The notes under the pieces: model-generated
The model's input: only the letters and a program-made list of their open reading frames with translations
What the model was told of the DNA's origin: nothing
Databases searched by the model: none
Source of the DNA: Prorocentrum cordatum
Lineage: Eukaryota; Sar; Dinophyceae; Prorocentrales; Prorocentraceae
Assembly: GCA_963575745.1 (NCBI GenBank)
Contig: CAUYUJ010014763.1
Span: 62,001 to 126,000, forward strand
Reading direction: 5' to 3'
Length of the DNA stretch: 64,000 nt
In this document: in pieces, positions 11,141-21,152 of the stretch
Numbering within the stretch: position 1 is the first letter of the stretch
How the letters are laid out: every line of letters begins with the position of its first letter
Translations under genes and position numbers: made by a program

Positions 11141-12016
11141 CTCCATCTGCTTTCCTCCTTCTCTTCCTCATGTCCTCCTTCCTCCTTCCCCTCCTCCCCC
11201 TTCTCCTCCCTATCAGCCGCTCCCGTCCGCCTCCCGATCGGCCTCCCCTCCCTCCTCCTTCTGCTCCTATCGCGCATCTCCCCCAACCCCCTGGCTTCCA
11301 CACTCCCCCTCCCCTGTTCTTATGTTGCGCCCATCGTACTTACGGACCACATTCCAGCAATAATTTCGAGCACCCGGAAAAGTATCGAAAAAGTGTCGGA
11401 ACAGTGTCGAACGAGTGTCTCCCAGGACCCGACACGTGAAAACCCTCGAGTTTCGTTTTTCTTGGTGCTCGAACTCCTTTCTCCTCCTCGGTCGTCTCGT
11501 CCAAAGACTGCGACGGCGGCGGCGACGACGACGACGGCAACGACGACCGCAGCGACGACGGCAGCGGCGACGCCGAGGGCGGCGACGACGGCGGCGACGA
11601 CCGACGAGCGCGCCGCGTGCGGCGGTGGCGCACGGCGGCGTTTCCCTCCCCCCCCCTTGGGGGGGAGAGTGAGGGAGCCGAGGCGGCGGGAGCGGCAGGA
11701 GAAGCAAGAGGGAGCGGGGAGGGATGGGACGCACAGAGACATACTAATACGATATGTCCTCCTTGAAATACGCGTCCGACCCGAACATATCGTATACCCA
11801 TCTTGTAGTATATCGTTTCCCGAGCGGTGTGGCCAGACAGCGCCCGCCACGACGCATAGACTATAAGATGTCTCGGTGCGCACGTCGTCTCTGGGGGGGC
11901 GACGCACACATAGTATTACTATGTTGGGGTGACGCCGAAGGGAGGATAGGCAGGTAGAGGGGAAGCTTGAAGTGATATGATGTGGTACGGCTCAGGGGCG
12001 CCTCACAGTCGACTGG
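11141..12016. other. Anonymous sequence with an 11 bp inverted repeat
   Basis: A GAC-rich stretch lies at 11505-11610. ATACGATATGT (11747-11757) and ACATATCGTAT (11785-11795) form a perfect 11 bp inverted repeat with a 27-nt loop. No gene is recognised. Confidence 0.5.
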
Positions 12017-12176
12017 TACCATAAGGACGCGCGGTAAGGATGCAAAAGGGCCTTGGACGGCCATGCTAGCGTTCTTCGAACGAGGTTGGCCAACGAAAGT
12101 GGCCAACGATGGACCGAGTCGGCAAGGATGCAAGGGCACTCTTGGGAAGGCTGCCCATCCTTGCTATGTGGGTGGA
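12017..12176. repeat. 160 bp dispersed repeat, copy A
   Basis: This aligns over its full length with 38884-39042. Shared blocks include ATAAGGA, GGATGCAA, GGGCCTTGGA, CGAAAGTGGCCAA, GGCAAGGATGC and GCCCATCCT. Read on the minus strand, both copies keep an open frame with similar peptides (ASLPTRSIVGHFR here, ASLPPRPIFGHFR in copy B), so it may derive from a coding or retroposed sequence. The family is not recognised. Confidence 0.75.
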
Positions 12177-12723
12177 CTGTAGCCCCGTTGGTAGGACCAG
12201 AGGCCCGGCGTGCCACCATGGTGCACCACTCGAGGACGGGGCCACCGTGGAGCAACCCGGTGGGATTGCTGGAGAGCTTCCCAGAAAGCCCACTGGCTCT
12301 GCTTGCTTTGTCCGAGCCCCACGTCCTGCCTCGAGGGCGACGGCTCAGCCTGAGCCTCGTGCCCGATAGGGGCAACGGGCAGGGAAGGGAGGATGGGAGG
12401 CGGGAGGATGAGCGGCAGGGGGCGCGCAGGGGGCCGGAGGAGAGGATGGACCCTGGGGGGCGGGAGGCATGGACATGGAGCAGGCAGGAGGCAGGAGGAG
12501 GCAGGAAGGGGACGAGGGCCGAGGAGCGAGGGAGGGGGGAGAGGGGGGGGGAGGGGACGGGAGGTGGAGCAGGAGCCAGGAGGACAGCAGGTCGAGGCAG
12601 ACACAGCGGCGAGGGGAAGTCCTCTTCCTCATCTCCTCCCATTCCGCCTCCTCTGGCCTGAACCGCTGTGGCCCAGAACGGCCGCGGCGGGGCCGATGAC
12701 TGGGTTCTCACCGGTGCGCCCGG
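12177..12723. other. 3' flank of EIF3M, purine-rich
   Basis: This lies downstream of the EIF3M stop on the minus strand. A G/A-rich stretch covers 12370-12600. No clear AAAAG-type dinoflagellate polyadenylation signal is seen in the first 100 nt after the stop, and no gene is recognised. Confidence 0.5.
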
Positions 12724-14121
12724 TCACTTCTCCTCGGGGTCCTTGTCCCCCCTGGCCTCCTTCGCCAGCCCCTCCCTGAGGACCTTCTGCTCACCGATGA
12801 ACTTGATGACGTTCTCGAGATTGTCGATCCACTGCGTAAGCTTCGAGTCCAGGAAAGACCACTCCCCCTTCTCAAACGTGCGCTGGAAGGACGTCTTCAC
12901 AAGCACCTTGGAGTTGAACTGGTCAATACGGCCATCGACCACCCCCTCCGAGATGGCCCTGACCACCCATTTCTCGACACAATCCACGTCTTCCTGCAGG
13001 GCCTCGGCCACCTCCGACAACGAGATCTCCGACTTGCCGTGCACGATGCTGGCCAGCGACAGCAGCCGAACCTTGGCAAGGGCGTCATCGAACTTCAGGG
13101 AGTGATCATCGAACAGTTTGGGATTCTTCTTGTTAAAATCGCGCAAGTCTGAGACGGTGCCACTCAGGAAGACGCGACAAAGTTCGACCAAGTCCTTGTG
13201 CTTGCCCTTCCCGAGCGCCTTGACGGTGTCAAAATTCAGGATGTCATCAAACTGTATCACCGACGGCAGCGCCACGGCAACCTTGATGAGCTCCACGGCC
13301 AAGTCTTGAGTCTCCTTGGCGCCAATCGCGTCGGCCTTCTCCCCCTGGTAGCTGTCGTGGTATCTCTTCAAAAAGAGGAAGTGCTCCAATCGTTTGCCAA
13401 ACGCCTGCATGTACTGCGCGATATCGCGGAAAAGGGTGCGCTTATCATCGATGGTGAGGTAAGCGTTCCAGTCTACCATCCAAGTATCCAGGTACTCCAT
13501 GTACGGTAGCACCTGGTCGAACAGTCTGGCCTTGGCAGAGAAATCCACCACGCACTTGAACACCCGGTACCGAGCCTCACAGGGGAGATCGTTGAATGTA
13601 TTGTACAGCATCATCAGCAGCCGCAAGCGCAGCTCAGGCTGCTGGTCGGCGGAGCTGCTGAAGAGGTCGCACAGGCGCGTGGTGGCCTTGTCCAGATGCT
13701 CCTCCTCGTCGAGGAGGAGCAGCATGCTGAGTACCAGGGCGAAGAAGCCCTCGATGTCCCTTACCCGCTCCTCTGGCCGCGCGTCTGGAATCGAGGCGAA
13801 TAGGTCCTTGCTGTGGTCCACGAACAAGTCGAAGACTGGCCCCAAGTCTTGCAGCACGCCGTCAACAAGGAATGCACTGAACTTTTCGTTGAATTCCTTC
13901 TCGGCATCTGCCCCCTTCTGGTCCGCTATGATGCGCTGCAGCCACTCGGCCCCCTGCACAGTCGCCTCGCCAGATAATATGAAAAGTCTCAAGCAGCATC
14001 TTTCGGAGGTTTGCGCAAATATATTTCCCCCAGGAGGAGCGCAGGGAGGAGCGCACGGAAGCAGACATCCCAGCGACCTAGCACCAAGCAGCTCCGTGCG
14101 GAAAGCGCGGGGCGCTTGCAT
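12724..14121 (-). CDS. EIF3M: Eukaryotic translation initiation factor 3 subunit M (PCI protein)
   Basis: eIF3m is a structural subunit of the eIF3 complex, which recruits mRNA to the 40S ribosome in the cytosol. The 465-residue frame shows an all-helical N-terminal half, including a leucine-rich segment at residues 162-176, and a C-terminal PCI/winged-helix region at about 270-440. The family-typical block LPSVIQFDDILNFDTVKAL (285-303), the segment AKVRLLSLASIV (349-360) and the late winged-helix strand KVLVKTSFQRTF (405-416) are all present. The metazoan protein has about 375 residues, so roughly the first 50-70 here may not be native. The ATG at 14121 is the only in-frame one before residue 133, and residues 1-48 look like translated leader. 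No intron interrupts the conserved part, consistent with the retroposed genes common in dinoflagellates, although no SL relic was found upstream. Other PCI proteins (CSN7, proteasome lid subunits) fit less well. Confidence 0.92.
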   Translation of the reverse strand: MQAPRAFRTELLGARSLGCLLPCAPPCAPPGGNIFAQTSERCCLRLFILSGEATVQGAEWLQRIIADQKGADAEKEFNEKFSAFLVDGVLQDLGPVFDLFVDHSKDLFASIPDARPEERVRDIEGFFALVLSMLLLLDEEEHLDKATTRLCDLFSSSADQQPELRLRLLMMLYNTFNDLPCEARYRVFKCVVDFSAKARLFDQVLPYMEYLDTWMVDWNAYLTIDDKRTLFRDIAQYMQAFGKRLEHFLFLKRYHDSYQGEKADAIGAKETQDLAVELIKVAVALPSVIQFDDILNFDTVKALGKGKHKDLVELCRVFLSGTVSDLRDFNKKNPKLFDDHSLKFDDALAKVRLLSLASIVHGKSEISLSEVAEALQEDVDCVEKWVVRAISEGVVDGRIDQFNSKVLVKTSFQRTFEKGEWSFLDSKLTQWIDNLENVIKFIGEQKVLREGLAKEARGDKDPEEK

Positions 14122-14459
14122 TTGTCCTCAACGGTATCCGCGCGGATCTACTGGGTCGGCGGTGGACCCCCCTCCTTGCACATTCGTGGCGCGCTCCGAG
14201 CATTGGGGAAGGGAGCGGTGCCGCAGGCGCCAACCAGAGGTGCGGGCCGCGAGAAGGGAGCGTCCAGCGCCGACCCAGGGAACTCGCGTGGACCCCTTCA
14301 GAGAAAATTCTGACTGTGCAGATCAGACCACACTACGTGTGATAAGGAGGTTTTGCCAGGGGGTGGGTGCAGCTTTTGGTTGGAAATTGGCGTCGGATCG
14401 GAGTTGCTACTACCAAGACGTGTACTGGGTAAAGCTGTTCCACGCTGCTGCCCGTGGCC

Positions 14460-14860
14460 GCCTCGCATCAGCCAGGCGCTCTGGTTGGATCCAGCGATTT
14501 TTTGCCACGTTGCCCCCGATGGCCGCATCGGGGCCGCCTCGTGCGCTGGGTGGGTCCGCCGCAACTTCGTTACGTTGCCGCCTGTGGCCGCCTCGTGGCC
14601 GCCGCATGCGCTGGATGGGTCCAGCGAGGCTTCGCCACATTGCCGTCCGTGGCCGCCTCGTGCGCTGGGTAGCTCCGCAAAACTTTCGCCACGTTGCCGC
14701 CTGTGGCCGCCTCATGGCCGCCTCGTGCGCTCGGTGGGTCCGGCGCTTTTTCGCCACGTTGCCCACAACGGACTCGCGGCCGCCTCGTGCGGTGGGTGGG
14801 TCCGGCGAAGTTTCGCCACGTTGCCACTCGTGGCCGCTTTGTGCCGCACCACGCTCACAC
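14460..14860. repeat. 53-65 bp tandem satellite upstream of EIF3M
   Basis: About six units each contain TTCGCCACGTTGCC, GTGGCCGCCTCGTG and CGCTGGGTGGGTCC with small length differences. The array ends about 340 bp before the EIF3M start codon on the minus strand. Its GGCCGC/CCACG content makes every frame open, so the ORFs across it are not called. Confidence 0.85.
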
Positions 14861-14866
14861 GACTTT

Positions 14867-15238
14867 TCATTTCAAAACAACAGTGATCTCTACCATCCTC
14901 TCCCCCCTGGACTGATCAGTGCCACCTGGGACGTTCCGAATCACATATGAATCTGCCTCGTCGCTCATTCTGTACGAACTCAAACCATCCTTGTCGAACT
15001 GGGTATCGCCCCCCACCCCCCACCGATCCTTGTCAAATGACACTATCCGCGCGCACCCGTGTTGCAAGAATTCTTTGCGAGAAAAATCACAAAGCCCACA
15101 CGCGGGCGCGCAAATATCGAAATCATGCCGCGCCTTCCAATCATGTAAACATGTCAGCGCACAATCATCAAAAGCAACACGTAGGTTTGTGCTGCCACAC
15201 AACTCGCAATGTTGATGCCCGTGCGCATTCACTGGCAT
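14867..15238 (-). CDS. Small Cys-rich protein, unrecognised
   Basis: This 123-residue frame is unlike its low-complexity surroundings. It is rich in Cys, His, Asp and aromatic residues, with CELCGS near residue 11, then DDCALTC, CAPACGLCDF and HGC. Two or more C-x2-C-type pairs suggest zinc binding. The ATG at 15238 follows an in-frame TAA about 24 nt upstream, so the start is plausible. The final ~20 residues look less protein-like, and a splice site or frame change could precede the stop. Zinc-finger parts of transposases look similar, but no catalytic domain is visible nearby and I do not assign a function. Confidence 0.45.
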   Translation of the reverse strand: MPVNAHGHQHCELCGSTNLRVAFDDCALTCLHDWKARHDFDICAPACGLCDFSRKEFLQHGCARIVSFDKDRWGVGGDTQFDKDGLSSYRMSDEADSYVIRNVPGGTDQSRGERMVEITVVLK

Positions 15239-15494
15239 GGCATGAAAATCATGCGATTAAGAAGCCAATATACAAACTGAAACGCCACATTCACGTATCA
15301 CCACGCGGTACACCCGCGTTGATTCAGCATGCGTCCAGCGCGCGGATCCGTATCCAAGCACACCATGCTGGCCACACGCGCGCCGTCACGCGAACGTGTC
15401 GGAAACGTTCCGACACAATTAGTGTTCGAGGCGTGTCAAGATCAAGCTCCTCACAGACGTATGGAACAGTAGTCCCACCAGCCCTCTGGGCGTC
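15239..15494. other. Anonymous spacer
   Basis: No gene or repeat is recognised here. Confidence 0.5.
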
Positions 15495-15920
15495 GGTGGC
15501 TTAGAGCGTTTCCTCTTCAACCCCTCCTTTTTCCCCCTAGGGGGTGGGTTTACCCCTCCCCCTACCCCCTCCCCTGGACCTGGACGGGGGGGTCGCCGGG
15601 TCGTTGGGGCGTCCAAGATGGCCTCGGCGAGGAAGCCAAACTCATTGATTGTACTGAGGTTTTGGCCCCATTTTGGCCTCCTGGGAGGGCAACGCTAATT
15701 CCCACCCCCCCTTCTTTGATGGATCTCCTCCAAGATGGCCCCAAGAAACGCCCAGGAGGCCCCAAGGTGTCCCAAGATGGCCCCAAGATGGCCCCCAAAG
15801 GCCCCCAGGAGGCCCCCAAGAGACCCCCAAGATGCCCCAAGAGACCCCCAAGATGCCCCAAGAGGCTCCCCAGGACCGCCTAGAGGCCCCAAAGACGGCC
15901 CAAGAGGCCCCCAAGCTCGC
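15495..15920 (+). repeat. CCAAGATGG-type dispersed repeat with conserved head, copy 1
   Basis: A leader with GCGTTTCCTCTTC (about 15508; also at 56905) precedes a head containing GGCCTCGGCGAG, CATTGATTGTACTGAGG and GGCAACGCTAATT. An 18 bp-like array of CCAAGATGGCCCC and CCCAAGAGGCCC units follows (about 15722-15920). Heads and arrays of the same kind occur at 53230-53960 and 58250-58420, and array sequence without a clear head at 35640-36130 and, reversed, at 24700-25320. Confidence 0.75.
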
Positions 15921-15924
15921 CATT

Positions 15925-16075
15925 GTCCTCCTCCTCCTCCTCCTTCTCCCCCTTCTCGTCCTCCACGTCCTCGCCCTCATCCATCTCCTCCTCCTCATCT
16001 TCCTCCTCCTCATCCTCCTCCTCCTCCCCCTCCTCCTCCTGCTCCTCCTCCTGTTCCTCCTCTTCCTCTTCCTAC
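15925..16075. repeat. (CTC)n microsatellite
   Basis: CTC triplets with C-rich interruptions, ending in a short GAC run at 16078-16096. Confidence 0.85.
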
Positions 16076-16204
16076 TCCGACGACGACGACGACGACTCCT
16101 CCTACATCCTCCCCCTCTTGGGGCATATGGCGGTTTACCCCGCCCTGTGTTCTTCTGCATGCTCCCCCGTTTCCCTCATCACCTCCACTCCACTGGGGCT
16201 CATT

Positions 16205-16610
16205 TCTGGACGGGCTGGTGGGGATCCTTTTTTGGGTCGCGGCCACGAGACAAAGGTCAGGCGGCGAGAAGCAAAGTCCGGGGCACGAGCGAGGCTAATT
16301 AGCTACAACAGGCACAGGCCGGCCAGCCCGCTCACCAAGCAGCAGGAAGCTGAAGGGGACGGCAGGGGTGCCCTGAGAGCTCGAGCACGTGCACAGACAA
16401 AATGTCATGGAATTCGGTGCCTGCCACAATATGAGACGTGAACCAGGATGACCAACTCCGTCAATCTGAGTGGGGGCAAGTGGGAGGCCGGTGGAGTGAG
16501 TCGCCGGCGGGGCGCCAGTCTCCAAACGCCCAGGACGACGTCTGCAAGCCAGGGGGCTGAACTGTCGCGGAACGTGGTGCAACGCAACCCGCCGGAAGCT
16601 GGTGGATGAG
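16205..16610 (+). repeat. CTGGTGGGG family, long copy
   Basis: This starts GGCTGGTGGGGATCC, then a T run and GGTCGCGGCCACGAG, and continues for ~390 bp through CTAATTAGCTACAA, GGCCGGCC, CAAGCAGC, GAGTCGCC and GGCGCCAG. The same succession, diverged, occurs at 58931-59360, so the family extends at least 400 bp in some copies. Confidence 0.7.
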
Positions 16611-16920
16611 GCTGGTGGGGATACTTTTTTGGTCGGCGGCCACTCGACTACGGTCTGGCGGCAACAGCGATGCCCGGGGCAACGGAACACGGCAAATTAC
16701 ACGCGATGCGTGGAGTGCACATGAACTGAGCAAAACACTCCGCATTAAGGCAAACGCCCATAAGCGCCGGCCACGCCGAAGTGAAGCAGACAGCAGTGCG
16801 GGTGCAACGGAGAAGTCGCCCTGTCGGCGCCAAGCTCCGAGCAGCTCCCCTAGCCGAAAGCGGGCAGGGAGAACCGAAAATACAACGCTGAAGGCTGAAC
16901 CACTCAGCGCGAAGTCCGCA
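16611..16920 (+). repeat. CTGGTGGGG family, second long copy
   Basis: This begins GCTGGTGGGGATACTTTTTT immediately after the previous copy. Its internal part (GGTGCAACGGAGAAGTCGCC, GGCGCCAAGCTCC, GGCTGAACCACTCAGCGCG) matches the copy that starts at 54307 and ends near 54740. Confidence 0.7.
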
Positions 16921-16984
16921 CCACCGCCGTACGCGGGGTCGGCGGAGACAGGGGCAGCGGAACGGAAGGGACCTACAGAGCACT

Positions 16985-17720
16985 CACTCCACGATCCACA
17001 CCGCTGCCCGGGGGGGGGCCGGCGTGTCAGTCATCGACTCCGAAACCAGTGACAGGCCAGGGAAGCAACGAGGAGAGAGGACACGCATAGGCCCAAGAGC
17101 CAGTGCACTGCCGCCTTGCGGATATCGGCCGCGAATGTCGCCGAAGTACGCTGCAGCCGCGACCAGCTCATGGAGCGCTGGAGCGCAGTCAGGGCTGAAT
17201 CTGACCACAGAGTGGACGGAGGAACGGCAGGTACCTACAGAGAACTCACTCCACGGACCACGCCGCTGCCTGGGGGGGGGGCCGGTGCGTCGTTCATCGT
17301 ATCCGAAACCAGTGACTGGCCGGGGCTGCAACGATGAGAGAGGACACGCTGGCCCAAGGGCCGGTGCACTGCAACCTCGCAGGTAACGGTCACGATGGTC
17401 GCCGAGATCACACTGCAACCTCGCGGTCTGAGGGGGGGTGCAGCCAACAGCCGCAATGTGCGCATGTCTCTGGGGGGGGCCGGCGCGACGGTCATCGTAT
17501 CCGAAACAGGGGCTGCAAGGATGAGAGGAACGCACTCTGGCCCAAGGGCCGGTACACTGCAGCCTCGCAGGTAACGGCCACAGCCGTCGCCGAGATCCAC
17601 AGCTGCCACGACCAGCCCATGGAGCGCCGGGGCGTAGCCGGGGCTGAATCTGTCCACGCGTGGCGGAAGGGGAGTGCAGCCAACAGCCGCACTGTGCACA
17701 TGTCTTGGTAGCTGCACGCA
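16985..17720. repeat. Tandem ~200-260 bp repeat, three units
   Basis: Units begin near 17000, 17262 and 17465, each with a G run, then GGCCGGCG or similar, ATCCGAAAC, GGCCCAAG, GTGCACTGC and GTCGCCGAGATC. Parts of the unit (GTGCAGCCAACAGCCGCA) recur again at 17430, 17680 and 18340. Open frames through the repeat are not supported as genes. Confidence 0.75.
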
Positions 17721-18150
17721 CAGAGCATAGGATGAGGGGGGGTGCCCACGCTGCAGCCACAGACCAGTGCCCGGCGGCTGTCAAGACGCAGCGACCACGA
17801 GTGGGAGGCGATGAAAGGCCCATGGCAGCCAGAACGGGGATGCAAGGGCGCCTTGACCCCGCGCGGGGGGCCCCGGGCCAGAGGGGCAGCAGCCCCCGCG
17901 TGCGTCCAGGGCCGGTGGGCCCGGAGGCATCCCTCCCGCAGGCCGCGTTTAGCAGGGCCGCAACGGGCCTGCTGCCAGAGACCCCCCTCCACGCACCTGG
18001 CCCCCGCGAGTGCGATGCCGATGCAAAGCGTGAGCCAGCAGAGTGCGTCTGCGAGGGCCCCATCTATGAGAGGACATCCAAGTATCTTGACAGCAGCTGC
18101 ACGCCGAGAACATCTGCGCATGGGGGGTGGTGGTGCAGCAGACCGCCGCG
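17721..18150. other. Anonymous sequence
   Basis: Scattered fragments of the preceding tandem repeat, with no gene recognised. Confidence 0.45.
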
Positions 18151-18157
18151 AGACACG

Positions 18158-18225
<68 letters not shown>

Positions 18226-18258
18226 TTCTCTCTTTCTCTCTTTCTCTCTTTCTCTCTT
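18158..18258. repeat. (CT)n / (TCTTTCTC)n microsatellite
   Basis: A pure CT dinucleotide run (about 18160-18217) passes into a TCTTTCTC octamer array. The Arg-Glu and Leu-Ser frames through it are artefacts. Confidence 0.95.
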
Positions 18259-18654
18259 TTTTGTCCCCTCTCTCTCTATCGCGGCGATGGGGGCGCAGCC
18301 AACAGCCTCGGAGATCACACTTCCATTCGCGCTGGGGGTGCAGCCAACAGCCGCAGAGCATGCACTTCCTTTCGCGCTGAGTGCGCCAGCGTCGGAGGCG
18401 CCACCTGGAGGGGCACCTGCGCCTCCGCCCGGGGGGGGGAGGGCGAGGGGTGCATCCCTTTCGCAGGCTCCGCCTTGCAGGGCAGCAACGGGCCTGCTGC
18501 CAGTGACCATCCTCCACGCACCTGTCCCCCGCATGTGCGATGCCACGATGGGGGCAGCAAAGGCTACTGTGGGGAGACGGCCCACCACTGTTTGTTTTGC
18601 GCTTCTTGGGGGCCTGGTTGTTCGGGTGGCCCTTTGCCGCGCGGTGATCACTGC

Positions 18655-19416
18655 TCACTCCGCCGCTTCGACCCGGGCGCAGCTGCCACAGCCGAGTCCA
18701 GTCGACGTCGAGGCACAGCGCGTCACTGACGACCCGTGCGTCGCACTTGTGGTTGCGGAAGGATCCCAAGAAGGGGTGGCAGGTTTGCGGGTCCTGCCGA
18801 AGCGGGTCGAGCGCGCCCTTGCTGCCGGGCACAGACTGCCGCGTGGCCCCAGTGTGACCTGGAGTCGTCTTATCGCCTCGCCGGGTGCCTCCCCGGGGAG
18901 GTCCCGCTGGATGTTGCTGATTTCTGTTTTGTACAGCTGCTGTCCCGTGTCGGGGTCCTTGGGTTCTGGCCATTGGCGCGGGTCAGGCCATTGGTACTGC
19001 CGTGCATCCTGGCTGCAAGTCTCCAGCGCACCGGCCTCGTCGTCCTGGCCGGAGGGCTCGCGATCTGCGCGCGACAGTTCCGGCTGCGCGCCTGGCGGGG
19101 TTCTGCGGGGAGAAGCAGGCCGCGCGGTTGGCCGCCGGGCGGGGGTCGAATCGTATCCGGCAGCCAGGGCGGACGCTGCCCTGTGGCACGTGGGGAGAGG
19201 CCCCTTTCGCTGGCGTTCGCCTTCGGGCCTGTGCCCGCCGTCGCTCCCAGGTGCGTCCCCTTCGGTCAGCGCGGGGCTCTCTCCCGTCTCTGGGGCGCCG
19301 CTGGTTGTGCCAGGCGCGTGCGCGCACGGCGACGCAGCTTCCATATCCGGAACGCGAGGTTCTTTGCCAGTCGCGCCCTGGACGTCTGGAGAGGGCGCCC
19401 GGGGTTCTCCGCCCAT
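18655..19416 (-). CDS. Possible disordered coding segment, unrecognised
   Basis: A 253-residue open frame on the minus strand is hydrophilic and rich in Pro, Glu, Gln and Asp (for example DPRQWPEPKDPDTGQQLY and KTEISNIQRDLPGEAPGE). This is more protein-like than most frames here. The N-terminal ATG is not confirmed and the frame differs from the Q-rich frame just upstream, so a splice junction or frameshift would be needed to join them. It could be a gag-like or regulatory protein, or chance in stop-poor DNA. Confidence 0.25.
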   Translation of the reverse strand: MGGEPRAPSPDVQGATGKEPRVPDMEAASPCAHAPGTTSGAPETGESPALTEGDAPGSDGGHRPEGERQRKGPLPTCHRAASALAAGYDSTPARRPTARPASPRRTPPGAQPELSRADREPSGQDDEAGALETCSQDARQYQWPDPRQWPEPKDPDTGQQLYKTEISNIQRDLPGEAPGEAIRRLQVTLGPRGSLCPAARARSTRFGRTRKPATPSWDPSATTSATHGSSVTRCASTSTGLGCGSCARVEAAE

Positions 19417-19426
19417 ACGAGTGGGT

Positions 19427-20165
19427 TCACTGACAGGGGAAGGGGGGCGAATGGGCGCGAATGGGGTTTCTCCCGACGAGGCAGTGGATGGCTTCGCTGT
19501 CCTGCGTCTGGACGGTTGGTCCGTGGTCCCCCTGCTGGGTCTGTGGCACTCCCAGAGGACTGCTGACGGTCTGATTGTTCTGAAGGGGAGGTGGGGGTGG
19601 CACGGTGTGGCAGGCGAGCCCCTGCTGTCCCGGGATCTCGCTTAGCTGACTGTTGCGGCTACCGTCAGCACTTTCGGGGGCCACCCCCAGTCCACCCGGT
19701 TCTAATCCAGAGACACGAGTGAGGGCTTGTGCCACTTCTGCACCTTCCGAAGCTTCCGTCGCTTCGGGCCCCCGATACTCCGCGGCCTCCGCAGCCTCCG
19801 CCGACTCCGCCGTGACCTCCCTCTCCTTTTCTCTGCCCTGCTGCTGCTGCTGCTGAGGGGGCACGGGTACCTCTGCGTCTCCTCGTGGGTTCCTCTTGTG
19901 GTCGCTGGGTGGCTCTTGTTGCTGCTGCGGGGGGTGCCGCTGCTGCAGCTGCGGGGCTATGTTGCTGCTGCTGCTGCAGCAGCTGCTGCTGCAGTGGCTG
20001 CTGCGGCTACTGCCCTGCTGCTGCTGCTGCTGCGGCTGCTGGGTTATGTTGCTGCTGCTGCTGCTGGTGCAGCTGTTGCTGCTGCTGCTGCTGCCCTGCT
20101 GCTGCGGCTGCTGCTGCTGCTGTCGTTGCTGCGGCTGCAGCTGCCGCCGCGGGGGGTCGCCGAGG
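19427..20165 (-). CDS. Possible Q-rich, disordered coding segment
   Basis: This is the 3' part of a long minus-strand open frame. It contains several Gln tracts from CAG/CTG triplets (19840-20150), an Ala/Glu-rich stretch (VTAESAEAAEAAEY) and a polyproline run before a TAG stop at 19427. Upstream of about 20165 the frame enters GCC/GGC low complexity where all frames are open, so no start can be chosen. Poly-Q and Ala-rich composition could belong to a regulatory or gag-like protein, but no domain is visible. Confidence 0.25.
19840..20150. repeat. CTG/CAG triplet-rich tract
   Basis: Interrupted CTG triplets with GGG and CGG interruptions, which encode poly-Gln on the minus strand. Confidence 0.85.
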
Positions 20166-20900
20166 GCCGCGGCAGCTGCTGCGCCAGCGGCCGCGCCGCC
20201 GGCGGCCGTGGGGACGGCCGCGGCGGCGCAGGCCGCGGGCACCGCCCCCGCGCCCCAGGGCCCAGGCGCGGCTGCCGCCGCCGCGGCCACGGCGCCACTG
20301 CAGGCAGCCCCGGCGGCGAAACCAGCGGCGCGGGCCAGTGCCGCCACGGCCCCCCAAAAGCCCGCGGCGGCCGCGGCCTCGCCGGCGGCGGCGTGGCGCC
20401 GCAGGCGGCCGCCGTGGCCGCCCGAAGGGCAGCACCAGCAGCGGCGCCAGCAGCGCCAAACGCGCCAGCGGCCGCCGCAGCGCCGGCGGCGCCGGCGGCG
20501 GCCACGGCGCCGGCGGCGCCGGCGGCGACCGCGGCGCCAGCAGCCGCGGCCACGGCGCACGCGGCGTCCGCGGCGCCGGCGGCCGCGGCCGCCCGCGCTT
20601 CGGCGTCCGCGGCAGCGGCCGCGGCGGAGGCCGTGGCCACGTCGGCGCCCGCGGCGCAGGCGGCGCCCACGGGGCGCCGGCAGCCGCCGCAGCCGCAACC
20701 GCCGCGGCGGAGCCAGCGGCGGCGGCGGCAGCGCGGGCGGCGACCGCGGAGGCGGCGCCAGCCGGCGAGGCGGCAGCGCCGGCGGGCGAGGCGGCGGCGC
20801 CACCCAGAGGCGGCCGCGGCGGCAGCGCCAGGCGGCCAGCGCGAGGGGGCGCCAGGGCAGGGGGCGCCGCAGCACCAGCGGCGCCAGCGGAGTCCAGTGC
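20155..20900. repeat. GCC/GCG-rich low-complexity tract
   Basis: Degenerate GCGGCGCCAGCG-like repetition, extremely GC-rich and almost without stop codons. Ala, Arg, Gly and Pro-rich frames exist on both strands. Confidence 0.8.
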
Positions 20901-21152
20901 CTCTTGTGGAAGCGGAGCAACCTCGCACCGTCGAGCTGCCGCCGCCACCCTCTGCCGGCGGCGTCGGGCCGATGGGGTCTCCCACCATCCTCCGCCAAAT
21001 GAAGTCCACCGTTGACCTTGGCTCTGCAGCGGTTCCGCCTTCCTGGCGGCGCCCCAGCTGGCACGCCCATCGTCCATCCATCCATGCGTTCGTAGCGGCG
21101 CCACCTGCGCACCAGCATCCTGGGAAGTGGAATGCCATCTCCGAGCACTCAC

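Noticed and set aside
17660-19645. 661-residue open frame on the plus strand
   Set aside because: It runs through the 17 kb tandem repeat and the CT microsatellite and has no domain.
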